A stretch of DNA of 64,000 nt, from contig NZ_LT629794.1 of assembly GCF_900106075.1 (NCBI RefSeq), forward strand, positions 248,001 through 312,000, written 5' to 3'. Both the position numbers and the translations under genes were made by a program. The stretch comes from Polaribacter sp. Hel1_33_78. Lineage in GTDB: Bacteria > Bacteroidota > Bacteroidia > Flavobacteriales > Flavobacteriaceae. The notes beneath the pieces were generated by a model. That model was given only the letters and a program-made list of their open reading frames with translations. It was not told where the DNA came from and did not search any database. Positions 45,433 through 55,320 of the stretch are shown one piece after another (the stretch's first letter is position 1; each line of letters begins with the position of its first letter).

Positions 45433-46293
45433 ATGGCATATTTAGAATTAAATAATATTTACAAAACCTATGGTCAAGGGGATAGGGAAACAGAAATATT
45501 ATCTAACATAAACTTGAAAATAGAAGAGGGAGAATTTGTCGCTATTGTTGGTTTTACCGGAAGTGGAAAAACAACTTTAGTAAACCTAATAAATGGTTTG
45601 TTAGCGCCTACAAGTGGTGAAGTTTTATTTAAAGGAGAGTCCGTGATTGGTGCAAGTCATGAACGGGGAGTTATCTTTCAAAATTATTCCTTACTGCCTT
45701 GGTTAACAGTTGAACAAAATGTCTTTATGGCTGTAAAAGAAGCTTTTCCACAGAAATCTAAATTGGAGTTAAAAACGATTGTTTCTGACTATGTAGAAAT
45801 GGTGAGTTTAACACCAGCTATGCATAAAAGACCAAAAGAATTATCTGGAGGAATGCGTCAAAGGGTTGCCGTTGCAAGAGCTTTGGCAATGAAACCAGAG
45901 ATGATAATTATGGATGAACCTTTAGGAGCTTTAGATGCTTTAACTCGCGGGAATTTACAAGATGAAATCTTAAATATTTGGGGTAAAGACAAAAGAACAG
46001 CGCTATTAATTACCAATGATGTAGATGAAGGAATTTATATGGCGGATAGAATTATTCCTCTTCGCCCAGGTCCAAGAGCAACTTTAGGACCAGAATTTAA
46101 AATTGATTTAGATCGTCCAAGAGATAAAACGGAAATGAACGATAATCCTAATTTTAAGAAAACAAGAAATGCTATTATTGAGTATTTGATGGATATTGGG
46201 AATGAGAGAAAATCTGAAGCTAAGGAAGAATTTATATTGCCAGATTTGCGTCCGAAAGATTTTGTTAATCAGTTTAAATATGGAATGATATGA
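45433..46293 (+). CDS. nrtC: Nitrate ABC transporter ATP-binding protein (NrtC type, without NrtA-like domain)
   Basis: A 286-residue ABC ATPase. Walker A is GFTGSGKTT, the signature is LSGGMRQRVAVARAL, and Walker B is MIIMDEPLGALD. The H-loop reads ITNDVDEG, so the usual switch His is Asn. The sequence then continues IIPLRPGPRATLGPEF, as in NrtC. Cyanobacterial NrtC carries an extra C-terminal NrtA-like regulatory domain, which is absent here. It overlaps the next ATPase gene by four bases. Confidence 0.88.
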   Translation: MAYLELNNIYKTYGQGDRETEILSNINLKIEEGEFVAIVGFTGSGKTTLVNLINGLLAPTSGEVLFKGESVIGASHERGVIFQNYSLLPWLTVEQNVFMAVKEAFPQKSKLELKTIVSDYVEMVSLTPAMHKRPKELSGGMRQRVAVARALAMKPEMIIMDEPLGALDALTRGNLQDEILNIWGKDKRTALLITNDVDEGIYMADRIIPLRPGPRATLGPEFKIDLDRPRDKTEMNDNPNFKKTRNAIIEYLMDIGNERKSEAKEEFILPDLRPKDFVNQFKYGMI

Positions 46294-47120
46294 GCACTAT
46301 ATTAGAACAAAAAAAAGCTAAAATCATTACTAATAATAGACTGTTTCATTCGAATGAAGTTATGCTGGATTTAAAAAATCTAAAAAAAGTGTATCCTACT
46401 CCGAAAGGTGATTATGTAGTTTTAGAGGATTTAAATCTTCAGATAAAAAAAGAAGAATTCGTGACTATAATTGGTCATTCAGGTTGCGGTAAAACAACAA
46501 TGCTCTCAATGATTGCAGGGTTAAACCCAATTTCAGGAGGAAATATTTCTGTATTAGGAAAACATATACGCGGACCAGGACCAGATAGGGGTGTTATTTT
46601 TCAATCACCTAGTTTAATGCCTTGGATGACCTCATTACAAAATGTATTGTTGGGTGTAAATAAAGTGTTTCCTCACGGAACAAAAGCGCAACGAAATGAT
46701 ATTGCGAAATACTATTTACAAAAAGTAGGTTTAGAAGATTCTTTTCATAAAAAAGCAAGCGAATTATCTCAAGGAATGCAACAAAGGGTGGGTATTGCAA
46801 GAGCATTTGCGATTAAACCAAAAGTACTTTTATTAGATGAGCCTTTTGGAATGTTAGATTCTTTAACGAGAGGAGAATTGCAAGATATCTTAATTGAGAT
46901 ATGGAATAAAGAGAAAATTACTGCTGTTATGATTACGCACGATGTTGATGAAGCTATTTTTTTAGCAGACAGAGTTGTGATGATGACAAGCGGTCCCAAA
47001 GCAAAAATTGGTGATATTCTAGACATCAATTTTGAAAGACCAAGAACTAGAAAATCAGTTTTAGAACACGACGATTATTATACATATAGAAAGCACTTAA
47101 TAGATTTTTTAGAGCACTAG
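46290..47120 (+). CDS. nrtD: Nitrate ABC transporter ATP-binding protein (NrtD type)
   Basis: A 276-residue ABC ATPase pairing with the one upstream. Walker A is GHSGCGKTT and Walker B is VLLLDEPFGMLD. The H-loop is normal (MITHDVDEA), but the signature is LSQGMQQRV instead of LSGGM. With the Asn H-loop of the partner this makes one of the two composite ATP sites degenerate. It is the last ABC gene; the porin follows after 121 bases. Confidence 0.88.
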   Translation: MSTILEQKKAKIITNNRLFHSNEVMLDLKNLKKVYPTPKGDYVVLEDLNLQIKKEEFVTIIGHSGCGKTTMLSMIAGLNPISGGNISVLGKHIRGPGPDRGVIFQSPSLMPWMTSLQNVLLGVNKVFPHGTKAQRNDIAKYYLQKVGLEDSFHKKASELSQGMQQRVGIARAFAIKPKVLLLDEPFGMLDSLTRGELQDILIEIWNKEKITAVMITHDVDEAIFLADRVVMMTSGPKAKIGDILDINFERPRTRKSVLEHDDYYTYRKHLIDFLEH

Positions 47121-47176
47121 ATTTATTTGTCAGTTTTATTATGAGATTTATCATAATATAGGTGTGGAACTGGTCT

Positions 47177-47184
47177 TACCTTTG
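47177..47184 (+). promoter_or_regulatory. Candidate -7 box for the porin gene
   Basis: TACCTTTG fits TAnnTTTG, 57 bases before the porin ATG. Confidence 0.35.
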
Positions 47185-47241
47185 AAAGGTCAATTTTAAG
47201 TAATTAAAAACGAAATACTATTAAATTAAAATAAGAAAATA

Positions 47242-48516
47242 ATGAAGAAACAATACGTAATTTTAGGATTAATGCTTTTATGCTTCCAATTTGCAAAAGC
47301 ACAATTTACATTAGATGGCGAGTTTAGACCAAGAACAGAATATCGTCATGGATTTGGAAGTTTAATTCCAGATGCTGCTGAGGCTGGTTTTGGAATTTCT
47401 ACTAGAGTAAGACTAAATACTAGTTATATGACTGACAATTATTGGGTATATGTTAGTTTGCAAGATATCATGGTTTGGGGAGAAAATAGACAGATTTTAC
47501 CTTACGATCAGAACAATTCTTTTGCGGTTTTTCAAGCTTGGGCTGAAATTAAGTTAGGAGAAAATACATCAACAAAAATAGGGCGTCAAGTTCTTTCTTA
47601 CGACGATCAAAGAATTTTAGGAGGCTTAGATTGGGCACAGCAAGGACGTAATCATGATGCCGCTTTACTGAAATATAAAAAGGACAATTTTATGTTAGAT
47701 GTAGCATTGGCCTTTAACCAAGATTATTCGCATCCAACGGGTTTTGTTTCTGCAGGAACAGGCTACAATACCAAAGGTTTTTTCTCATATAAAACTATGC
47801 AAATGTTATATATGAAGAAGAGTTGGGATAAATTTTCTAGTAGTTTATTGTTAATGAATAATGGATTTCAAGAATTTGACGCAGACAATAATGCAGATGG
47901 CGTAAGTAACTTACAGACATTAGGAACGCATTTAAATTATAAAAACGGAAGCTTTGGATTCGCCGCAAATGCCTATTTACAGACTGGACAACGTCAAGGA
48001 GCATTAGATGTAAAAGGGGCTTATTTATTAGGATTAGACTTTAGTTACAAAGCAACGCCAAAAGTTAATTTAGGAGTGGGTCTAGAAATTATTAGTGGTA
48101 ATGAGGGTGATGCAGGAGAAACAGGGGCATTCTTTCCATTATATGGGACAAATCATAAGTTTAATGGATTTATGGATTATTTTTATGTGGGCAACCATGC
48201 AAATTCTATTGGTTTAGTAGATTTTCATGTAAGCGCAAACTTTACTTTAAATAAATCTTCTAGTTTAATGGTGAAAGCATTAAACTTTAGAGGAGAACAA
48301 GCCTTAGCTAGTGGAGAAAAATCATTAGGAACAGAAATAGATTTGGTATACAAGAAGAAATTTAAAGGGTATGCTTTGCTACTTGGATATTCTCAAATGT
48401 TTGCAAACGAGGGAATGTATGAGTTAAAAGGAATTACTGAATCCGCAGCTGCAGGATCTCAAAATTGGGCTTGGGCAATGTTAGTCATAAAGCCTAAATT
48501 TTTAGGCGGTAAATAA
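47242..48516 (+). CDS. Alginate-export-family outer-membrane porin, probable nitrate channel
   Basis: A 424-residue beta-barrel protein with a signal peptide (MKKQYVILGLMLLCFQFAKA). Alternating strands follow, beginning FTLDGEFRPRTEYRHGFG and GFGISTRVRLNTSY, with RQVLSYDDQRILGGLDWAQQ, typical of the alginate_exp-type porin family. Its place directly after nrtABCD and before a strong terminator suggests it passes nitrate or nitrite across the outer membrane. Substrate is inferred from context only. Confidence 0.8.
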   Translation: MKKQYVILGLMLLCFQFAKAQFTLDGEFRPRTEYRHGFGSLIPDAAEAGFGISTRVRLNTSYMTDNYWVYVSLQDIMVWGENRQILPYDQNNSFAVFQAWAEIKLGENTSTKIGRQVLSYDDQRILGGLDWAQQGRNHDAALLKYKKDNFMLDVALAFNQDYSHPTGFVSAGTGYNTKGFFSYKTMQMLYMKKSWDKFSSSLLLMNNGFQEFDADNNADGVSNLQTLGTHLNYKNGSFGFAANAYLQTGQRQGALDVKGAYLLGLDFSYKATPKVNLGVGLEIISGNEGDAGETGAFFPLYGTNHKFNGFMDYFYVGNHANSIGLVDFHVSANFTLNKSSSLMVKALNFRGEQALASGEKSLGTEIDLVYKKKFKGYALLLGYSQMFANEGMYELKGITESAAAGSQNWAWAMLVIKPKFLGGK

Positions 48517-48540
48517 TTGATTATAATATTTTTTGAACAG

Positions 48541-48576
48541 AAAAAGGAGATAATTAAAAACAATCTCCTTTTTTTT
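48541..48576 (+). terminator. Intrinsic terminator ending the nitrate island
   Basis: AAAAAGGAGAT (48541-48551) and ATCTCCTTTTT (48563-48573) are exact reverse complements with an 11-base loop, followed by more Ts. Confidence 0.85.
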
Positions 48577-48646
48577 GTTATAAATTTTTATTCTTCGGTT
48601 TAGAAAAAAAGAAATTAATTCAAAGAATTATAACTAGAAAAATAAA

Positions 48647-49318
48647 TTATTTTTTGCCATCAACAATTATAACAATCTCTCCTTTTGGTGGTTTATTTGA
48701 ATAATGTGCTAAAACTTCAGTGGCGGTTCCTCTAATTGTTTCTTCAAACATTTTTGTAAGTTCTCTAGAAACAGAGACCTGTCTGTCAGCACCAAAATAT
48801 TCTACAAAATGTGCTAAGGTTTTTACTAGTTTATGGGGAGATTCATAAAAAATCATAGTTCTTTTTTCTTCCGCTAATAATAAAAACCGAGTTTGTCTTC
48901 CTTTCTTAACGGGCAAAAAACCTTCAAAAACAAACTTGTCATTTGGTAAGCCAGAATTTACCAAGGCTGGCACAAAAGCAGTCGCACCTGGCAAACAGTC
49001 TACTTCTATATTATTTTCTACACATGCTCTTGTGAGTAAAAATCCAGGATCTGAAATGGCAGGTGTTCCAGCATCAGAGATTAAAGCACAGGTTTCTCCG
49101 TTTTTTATCCGGTTGATAATTCCAATGATAGATTTGTGCTCATTATGCATATGATGACTGTGCATTTGTGTATCAATCTCAAAATGTTTTAAAAGTTTTC
49201 CACTGGTTCGAGTATCTTCTGCTAAAATAAAATCGACTTCTTTTAAGACACGAATTGCTCTAAAGGTTATGTCTTCTAAATTACCTATTGGCGTAGGAAC
49301 TAAATATAGTTTACTCAT
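48647..49318 (-). CDS. rsmI: 16S rRNA (cytidine(1402)-2'-O)-methyltransferase
   Basis: A 223-residue SAM-dependent methyltransferase that 2'-O-methylates C1402 of 16S rRNA. Characteristic are LVPTPIGNLEDITFRAIRVL, AEDTRTS, LISDAGTPAISDPG, and FYESPHKL. It is shorter than the 286-residue E. coli protein because it lacks the C-terminal extension. It starts two bases after the cupin gene stop. Confidence 0.95.
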   Translation of the reverse strand: MSKLYLVPTPIGNLEDITFRAIRVLKEVDFILAEDTRTSGKLLKHFEIDTQMHSHHMHNEHKSIIGIINRIKNGETCALISDAGTPAISDPGFLLTRACVENNIEVDCLPGATAFVPALVNSGLPNDKFVFEGFLPVKKGRQTRFLLLAEEKRTMIFYESPHKLVKTLAHFVEYFGADRQVSVSRELTKMFEETIRGTATEVLAHYSNKPPKGEIVIIVDGKK

Positions 49319-49320
49319 AA

Positions 49321-49680
49321 TTAAATGCTTTCGTAAGTTTCAACAGTGATATCTGCAACAATATCTCCCGTATGTTTAATAGAAAGAGGTTCAAACAGAA
49401 CAATATGAACTTCTTCTTTTGCAATTGGTTTGTGTTCAACTCCTTTTGGAACAATGTAAAATTCGCCTTCGCTTAAAGAAATTGTTTTGTCTCTTAGTTC
49501 AATGTCTAAAGAACCTTTTATCACCATAAAACATTCATCTTCATTATCGTGTTTATGAAACAAAAACTCACCTTTTAATTTTGCTAATAATATTTGTTGC
49601 CCATTTAATTCACCTACTTTTTTTGGTGACCAATGGTCAGAAAATAGCTTGAACTTCTCTTGTATATTGATGACACTCAT
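49321..49680 (-). CDS. Cupin domain protein
   Basis: A 119-residue single-domain cupin. Motif 1 is HKHDNEDECFMVIKG and motif 2 is PKGVEHKP, giving a His/Glu metal site. It resembles small mannose-6-phosphate-isomerase-like cupins of unknown substrate. It is upstream of and cotranscribed with rsmI. Confidence 0.85.
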   Translation of the reverse strand: MSVINIQEKFKLFSDHWSPKKVGELNGQQILLAKLKGEFLFHKHDNEDECFMVIKGSLDIELRDKTISLSEGEFYIVPKGVEHKPIAKEEVHIVLFEPLSIKHTGDIVADITVETYESI

Positions 49681-49832
49681 AAAGCAAATTTACAAAGAAT
49701 TGAATGGATTCTGCGTTACCGATTGCAGCAATTGTTTGAGCTCTTTTTTGTTTAAAAAAAGCGAGTGCGAAAAGCGGGGTATTTCTCTTTAGAAATGAAC
49801 GCCCAAAAAAGGCATATTTAATAGAAAATGTT

Positions 49833-49840
49833 TAGTTTTG
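49833..49840 (+). promoter_or_regulatory. Candidate -7 box for aspS
   Basis: TAGTTTTG fits TAnnTTTG, 21 bases before the aspS ATG at 49862; it also argues against the in-frame upstream start at 49838. Confidence 0.4.
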
Positions 49841-49861
49841 TGGTTCATTAAAAGAAAAGAA

Positions 49862-51616
49862 ATGTATAGAAGTCATTCTTGTGGCGAGTTAAGAGCATCG
49901 CATATCAATACAAAAGTAACCTTGGCGGGTTGGGTCCAGAAATCGCGTGATAAAGGGTTTATGGTTTGGGTCGATTTACGAGACAGGTATGGAATTACGC
50001 AATTAATTTTTGATGAAGAGCGCACTCCAAAAGACATGATGGAAAAAGCAAAATCTTTAGGTAGAGAATTTGTGATTCAAATTACAGGAACTGTAATCGA
50101 AAGAGAATCTAAGAATTCTAAAATGTCTTCAGGAGATATTGAAGTATTGGTTTCTAAGCTAGAGATTTTAAATGCATCTATTACGCCGCCTTTTACAATT
50201 GAAGATAAAACGGATGGAGGTGAAGACATCAGGATGAAATACAGGTATTTAGATATTAGGAGAAATCCGGTAAAAGACAGTTTAATATTTCGTCATAAAG
50301 TTTCGATGGAAGTTCGAAAATACTTGTCTGATCAAGAATTTATTGAAGTTGAAACGCCTTATTTAATTAAGTCTACTCCAGAGGGAGCAAGAGATTTTGT
50401 AGTTCCTTCTCGTATGAATGAAGGTCAGTTTTACGCATTACCGCAAAGTCCTCAAACATTCAAACAATTATTAATGGTTGGCGGAATGGATAAATATTTT
50501 CAAATTGTAAAATGCTTTAGAGATGAAGATTTGCGAGCAGACAGACAGCCAGAATTTACACAGATTGACTGTGAAATGGCGTTTGTAGAACAAGAAGATA
50601 TTTTAGCTGTTTTTGAAGGACTAACACGTCATTTGTTAAAAGAAATTAATGGAGTTGAGGTCGCAGAATTTCCAAGAATGCTCTATGATGATGCAATGAA
50701 ATTGTATGGAAATGACAAACCAGATATTCGTTTTGGAATGAAATTTGGAGAGTTAAATGAAGTTACACAACATAAAGATTTTGGTGTTTTTAACAGTGCA
50801 GAATTAGTTGTTGGTTTTGCAGTGCCGGGAGGAAATACCTATACTAGAAAAGAAATAGACAATATTATAAAATGGGTTAAAAGGCCACAAGTTGGTGCTT
50901 TAGGAATGATTTATTGTCGTTTAAACGAAGATGGAACATTTAAATCTTCTGTAGATAAGTTTTACGACCAAGTAGACTTGGCTAAATGGGCAGTAATTAC
51001 AGGGGCAAAACCTGGAGATTTAATATGTGTTTTATCTGGAGAAACAAATAAAGTAAGAGCACAATTATCTGCGTTAAGAATGGAATTAGCAGAACGTTTA
51101 GGATTGAGAGATCCAAAAGTATTTGCGCCACTTTGGGTTATAGATTTTCCTTTGTTAGAATTAGATGAAGAAACGGGTCATTACCATGCAATGCACCATC
51201 CATTTACGTCACCAAAACCTGGGCAACTGGAATTGTTAGATACAGATCCAGGAGCTGTTAAAGCAAATGCGTATGATTTGGTTTTAAACGGGAATGAAAT
51301 TGGGGGAGGTTCTATTAGAATACATGATAAACAAATGCAAGCAACAATGTTGAAGCATTTAGGTTTTTCTGAAGAAGATGCCAAAGCACAATTTGGCTTC
51401 TTAATGGATGCATTTGAATATGGTGCACCACCTCATGGAGGTTTGGCTTTTGGTTTAGACAGATTGGTTGCTATTTTAGGAGGACAAGAAACGATTCGTG
51501 ATTTTATTGCCTTCCCAAAAAATAATTCAGGAAGAGATGTAATGATCGATGCGCCAGCATTTATAGATGATGATCAACTAAAGGAATTAAGTTTAAAACT
51601 CGATATTCAATCATAA
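49862..51616 (+). CDS. aspS: Aspartate--tRNA ligase
   Basis: A 584-residue class II synthetase charging tRNA-Asp. The N-terminal OB-fold anticodon-binding domain ([24 protein letters not shown] over two strands) precedes the catalytic domain with motif 2 ([18 protein letters not shown]). A GAD insertion and motif 3 ([15 protein letters not shown]) follow, which is the bacterial-type layout. I chose the ATG at 49862 ([10 protein letters not shown]) because the upstream start adds non-conserved residues and overlaps the promoter box. Confidence 0.97.
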   Translation: MYRSHSCGELRASHINTKVTLAGWVQKSRDKGFMVWVDLRDRYGITQLIFDEERTPKDMMEKAKSLGREFVIQITGTVIERESKNSKMSSGDIEVLVSKLEILNASITPPFTIEDKTDGGEDIRMKYRYLDIRRNPVKDSLIFRHKVSMEVRKYLSDQEFIEVETPYLIKSTPEGARDFVVPSRMNEGQFYALPQSPQTFKQLLMVGGMDKYFQIVKCFRDEDLRADRQPEFTQIDCEMAFVEQEDILAVFEGLTRHLLKEINGVEVAEFPRMLYDDAMKLYGNDKPDIRFGMKFGELNEVTQHKDFGVFNSAELVVGFAVPGGNTYTRKEIDNIIKWVKRPQVGALGMIYCRLNEDGTFKSSVDKFYDQVDLAKWAVITGAKPGDLICVLSGETNKVRAQLSALRMELAERLGLRDPKVFAPLWVIDFPLLELDEETGHYHAMHHPFTSPKPGQLELLDTDPGAVKANAYDLVLNGNEIGGGSIRIHDKQMQATMLKHLGFSEEDAKAQFGFLMDAFEYGAPPHGGLAFGLDRLVAILGGQETIRDFIAFPKNNSGRDVMIDAPAFIDDDQLKELSLKLDIQS

Positions 51617-51622
51617 AATTTT

Positions 51623-51647
51623 AAATCCTGCTTTTGCGGGATTTTTT
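51623..51647 (+). terminator. Intrinsic terminator after aspS
   Basis: AAATCCTGC pairs with GCGGGATTT (one G-T wobble) around a TTTT loop, followed by Ts. Confidence 0.8.
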
Positions 51648-51661
51648 ATTAATTTAAACAC

Positions 51662-52366
51662 ATGAAAAAAACGACCACTCTTTTACTACTACTTATTTCA
51701 ATTACTTCATTTTCTCAAAAACTTACAGGCAATGAGTTATTAGAAAAAGCGATTCAATTTCATGACCCAAAGGGAAATTGGGAAACTTTTAAAGGAGAAT
51801 TTTTTGTGACGATGGAAACGCCAAAGAATGCTTCAAGAAAAAGTACTATTAAAATAAATCTTCCCGAAGAATATTTTTTAGTGAAAGCTGTTAGAGATAC
51901 AATTGTTACAGAATATATCATTCAAAAAGGCGATTGTAGTATGTCAATTAATGGAAACATAAATCCGTCTGAAGAGTTAAAAAATAGGTATAATCTAAAT
52001 TGTGAACGTGCAAATATGTATAAGAATTATTATACTTATTTGTACGGTTTACCAATGAAACTGAAAGATGATGGGACCATTATCCATCCAAAAGTTGAAC
52101 GTAAAAAGTTCCAAGGAAAAGAGTATTTGGTTTTAAAAGCGACTTACAATAAACAGGTTGGTAAAGATACTTGGTACTTTTATTTCAATCCAAAAACGTA
52201 TGCGATGGAAGTATATCAGTTTTTTAAAGAGAAAAAAGACAGTGGAGAGTATATTTTATTATCAGGATTAGAAATTATAAACGATATAAAAATGCCAAAA
52301 AATAGAGCTTGGTATTATAATAAAAATGACGGTTATTTAGGTACCGATATTTTGATTTCAAAGTAA
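51662..52366 (+). CDS. DUF6503 family exported protein
   Basis: A 234-residue protein with a signal peptide (KKTTTLLLLLISITSFS) and a body that resembles the flavobacterial DUF6503 family: LTGNELLEKAIQFHDPKGNW at the mature start and later KAVRDTIVTEYIIQKG. It is probably a beta-rich lipoprotein-localisation-like fold in the periplasm. Function is unknown. The ClC-type gene begins two bases after its stop. Confidence 0.75.
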   Translation: MKKTTTLLLLLISITSFSQKLTGNELLEKAIQFHDPKGNWETFKGEFFVTMETPKNASRKSTIKINLPEEYFLVKAVRDTIVTEYIIQKGDCSMSINGNINPSEELKNRYNLNCERANMYKNYYTYLYGLPMKLKDDGTIIHPKVERKKFQGKEYLVLKATYNKQVGKDTWYFYFNPKTYAMEVYQFFKEKKDSGEYILLSGLEIINDIKMPKNRAWYYNKNDGYLGTDILISK

Positions 52367-52368
52367 GA

Positions 52369-54144
52369 ATGCCAACAACAAAAAAAATATATAGAAAAAT
52401 TCTAATTTGGAGATATAGATATATTTCTGAGCGACAATTTATTTATATTTTAAGTGTATTAGTAGGTTTCTTGGCAGGTATAGGAACTTTTATTTTAAAA
52501 GATTTAACCTTTTTAATAGAAGAGGGTTTGCAAGGTAATTTAATTAAGGAATATCATTATGCATTTTATTTTATTTTCCCGATTATAGGTTTATTTTTAG
52601 TTTTTGGGATTAAGAAATTTATAGTAAAAAGAAATATTGGTCATGGAATTTCGACCACTTTACATGCTATTTCTAGAAGAAACGGAATTATAAAGAGGTA
52701 TCAAATATTTGCGTCTTTAATTACAGCGCCAATTACGGTTGGTTTTGGGGGTTCTGCAGGGCTTCAAGGACCTGCTGTAAGTTCTGGAGCCGCTTTGGGT
52801 TCTAATGTTGCACAATTGTTTCATATGAACTCTAAAACAAGAATGTTATTAATCGGTTGTGCAACAGCTGGGGCAATGTCTTCTATGTTTCAAGCGCCAA
52901 TTGCAGCCATTATTTTTGCGGTAGAAATTTTTAGTTTAGACTTGGCTTTTGCATCTTTGGTTCCTTTGTTGTTGGCATCAGTTTCCGCAGTCATTACGAC
53001 CTATTTTTTTGTAGGAACCGATGTGTTATTTAGATTTAAATTGGTAGATGTTTTTGAAGTAAAAGATATTCCTTTTTATGCTGCCTTAGCTTTTTTAACA
53101 GGAATTGCATCTGTCTATTTTTCTAAAATGTATTTTAAAATAATCAACTTTTTTGAACAGTTTAATAGTCCGTTTAAAAAATTGTTAATTGGTGGAATTG
53201 CAATTGGAATTATGCTCTATTTAATTCCGCCTTTATATGGTGAGGGATATGGGTTAATTAATAATTTATTAAAAGGAAATACAGCAGCAGCGCTTAAAGA
53301 CATTCCTTATAATCTAGATTTAGAAAATGTATATGTCGTTGTTTTAATGTTGCTATTAATTGCCATTTTTAAAGCAATTGCAATGACAACTACTTTTGCT
53401 GCCGGTGGGGTTGGAGGAATCTTTATTCCGACACTTTTTATGGGAAGTGCTTTAGGAAATGCTATTGCAAAAGTGATTAATCACCTTGGTTTTTTTGTGT
53501 CTGAATCTAATTTTACATTAATTGGGATGACAGGTTTAATGGCCGGTGTGCTCCATGCGCCATTAACTGCTATTTTCTTGATTGCAGAAATAACAGGTGG
53601 GTACGAGTTATTTGTTCCATTAATGTTGGTTTCAGCCATCTCTTTTGCTTTTACAAAATATTTTGTATCCAACTCAATTTACACGGTAGAATTGGCAAAG
53701 AAAGGGCAATTAATTACGCATAATAAAGATAAAAACGTAATAATGTTGATGAGGATTGATAACCTTATTGAGCGGAATTTTAAATCAATTACACGGGAAA
53801 TGACGCTTGGTGAAATGCTTAAAAATTCGGTTGCAAAATCAAAAAGAAATATTTTTCCTGTTTTAGATGAAAAGAAACATTTTTTAGGAATTGTGTTATT
53901 AGATGATATTAGGCCTATGATGTTTGACCAATCTCAGTATCACAAGACCTACGTTTCAGATTTCATGAAATTGGCTCCTGCCATTATTTTTCATGATGAT
54001 ACTGTTGAAGATGTAATGAAAAAGTTTAAAGAAAGTAGTGCTTGGAATTTACCTGTAGTAGAAAATGAAAAGTATGTTGGTTTTATTTCAAAATCGAAAT
54101 TACTTACTGCGTATAGAAATAAATTAATAGAAGTAACTGCTTAA
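52369..54144 (+). CDS. ClC family chloride channel/transporter with CBS domains
   Basis: A 591-residue ClC protein with about 10-12 membrane helices and a C-terminal CBS pair (about 470-590). Selectivity motifs are GHGIS (for GSGIP), GSAGLQGPAV (for GREGP) and GGIFIPTLFMG. In the second motif the gating glutamate is Gln133, encoded by CAA at 52765-52767. In other ClC proteins a Glu-to-Gln change abolishes proton coupling or gating, so this may be an uncoupled anion pathway. Confidence 0.9.
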   Translation: MPTTKKIYRKILIWRYRYISERQFIYILSVLVGFLAGIGTFILKDLTFLIEEGLQGNLIKEYHYAFYFIFPIIGLFLVFGIKKFIVKRNIGHGISTTLHAISRRNGIIKRYQIFASLITAPITVGFGGSAGLQGPAVSSGAALGSNVAQLFHMNSKTRMLLIGCATAGAMSSMFQAPIAAIIFAVEIFSLDLAFASLVPLLLASVSAVITTYFFVGTDVLFRFKLVDVFEVKDIPFYAALAFLTGIASVYFSKMYFKIINFFEQFNSPFKKLLIGGIAIGIMLYLIPPLYGEGYGLINNLLKGNTAAALKDIPYNLDLENVYVVVLMLLLIAIFKAIAMTTTFAAGGVGGIFIPTLFMGSALGNAIAKVINHLGFFVSESNFTLIGMTGLMAGVLHAPLTAIFLIAEITGGYELFVPLMLVSAISFAFTKYFVSNSIYTVELAKKGQLITHNKDKNVIMLMRIDNLIERNFKSITREMTLGEMLKNSVAKSKRNIFPVLDEKKHFLGIVLLDDIRPMMFDQSQYHKTYVSDFMKLAPAIIFHDDTVEDVMKKFKESSAWNLPVVENEKYVGFISKSKLLTAYRNKLIEVTA

Positions 54145-54162
54145 TTACAATAAATATTAAAA

Positions 54163-54777
54163 ATGAGAACAAATAGTTTTACCCAAAAAATGAGTAAAAA
54201 ATCTAATACAGAATTAGAGCAGATTATTCAAGAAAAAAAGAACTATACGCAAGAAGCATTACAAGCAGTAATTTGGGAACTTGAAAATAGAAGACTAATT
54301 AAGAAAGGTGAAATTAAATTAGAAGAAACTTCGCAAAACCAAGATGTTCAAATTTTTGAAAAATTTAATGAAAATAAAGAAAGTTCTATTGAAGAACTTG
54401 AATTACCAATTTTGTATTCAAAAAAAGCAATACAAGGTTTTACCATTTTCTTTAGTACTCTTTTTGGAGCTGTACTTTTAATGTCTAATTTAAAGGCTGT
54501 AAATAATTACAAGGCTAGATTTCAGGTACTTGTTTTTGGAATTGGATATACTTTACTTTCAGCCGTAGTTTTGCATTATCTTCCAAAATCTTTTTTTACT
54601 ACTTTGATTTTTAATCTTATTGGATATGTGATCTTAACTGAATTTTTTTGGAATACAAAGTTGGGTAAAGATGCTCAATACAAAAATAAAAAAATAAAAA
54701 AACCCCTCACTATCTCATTATTAATTTTATTATTTCTAATACTTCTTCAATTTTTGCCTTTAATTTTGGTAGAATAA
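54163..54777 (+). CDS. Hypothetical membrane protein
   Basis: A 204-residue protein I do not recognise. The N-terminal soluble part contains MSKKSNTELEQIIQEK and QEALQAVIWELENR, a short helical motif seen in several small Bacteroidetes membrane proteins. The C-terminal half has four hydrophobic segments. It lies 18 bases after the ClC-type gene, possibly in the same operon. Confidence 0.65.
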   Translation: MRTNSFTQKMSKKSNTELEQIIQEKKNYTQEALQAVIWELENRRLIKKGEIKLEETSQNQDVQIFEKFNENKESSIEELELPILYSKKAIQGFTIFFSTLFGAVLLMSNLKAVNNYKARFQVLVFGIGYTLLSAVVLHYLPKSFFTTLIFNLIGYVILTEFFWNTKLGKDAQYKNKKIKKPLTISLLILLFLILLQFLPLILVE

Positions 54778-54789
54778 AAAACACTTAAA

Positions 54790-55320
54790 CTAATTCCAAG
54801 GCTCTTTAATAGTTTCTAATTGTTTTTGACTTATCATAGCTGTTTTTGCCTTTTGATCAGTTTCACCAATTAGTAAACTAGTATATAAAAGAAAAACCAT
54901 TTTAATATCTTTCTCATCAGAAACTAACAATTGTATAAATTTTTCATCAGAAAGAGATTCATCAAATTCAGCTATTTTTTTATTGTTTTTATAAACTGAT
55001 TTCTTCTTTTTGTAATGAATTTTAATTTCATAAATAGTTGAATCAATTTCAATTTTATAAATAGTATTTCTTTTATTTTGAGAGATTAATATTAAGTCTT
55101 TTTCATTATTATCTTTAATCAGATAAACCATTCTCCATTTCCAAAATTGAAACTTTTTTGTGATGAAATAAATCAATTCTTCTGCTGAATTTTGAACTTC
55201 GGCACAAGTTTTTCCAAATTCCATAAACCAAAAAGAGCTATAGATTATTTCTTTGTTATCAGCTTTAAAAACTTTTAGTTCGTTATTAAAATGAGATAGT
55301 TTATAAATAATTTTATTCAT
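54790..55320 (-). CDS. Hypothetical cytoplasmic protein
   Basis: A 176-residue soluble protein with no recognised domain. It is rich in beta-forming, charged sequence (STIYEIKIHYKKKK; NNKKIAEFDESLSDEKF), much like Tubby-C/LURP-type folds, but this is weak. It overlaps the end of the phosphodiesterase gene upstream by 8 bases, so the two are coupled. Confidence 0.6.
   Translation of the reverse strand: MNKIIYKLSHFNNELKVFKADNKEIIYSSFWFMEFGKTCAEVQNSAEELIYFITKKFQFWKWRMVYLIKDNNEKDLILISQNKRNTIYKIEIDSTIYEIKIHYKKKKSVYKNNKKIAEFDESLSDEKFIQLLVSDEKDIKMVFLLYTSLLIGETDQKAKTAMISQKQLETIKEPWN

Noticed and set aside
49681..49832. Small imperfect hairpins between the cupin gene and aspS (for example ATTTCTCTTTAGAAAT)
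   Set aside because: Stems are short and interrupted and lack T-tracts; no T-box or other leader element could be recognised.
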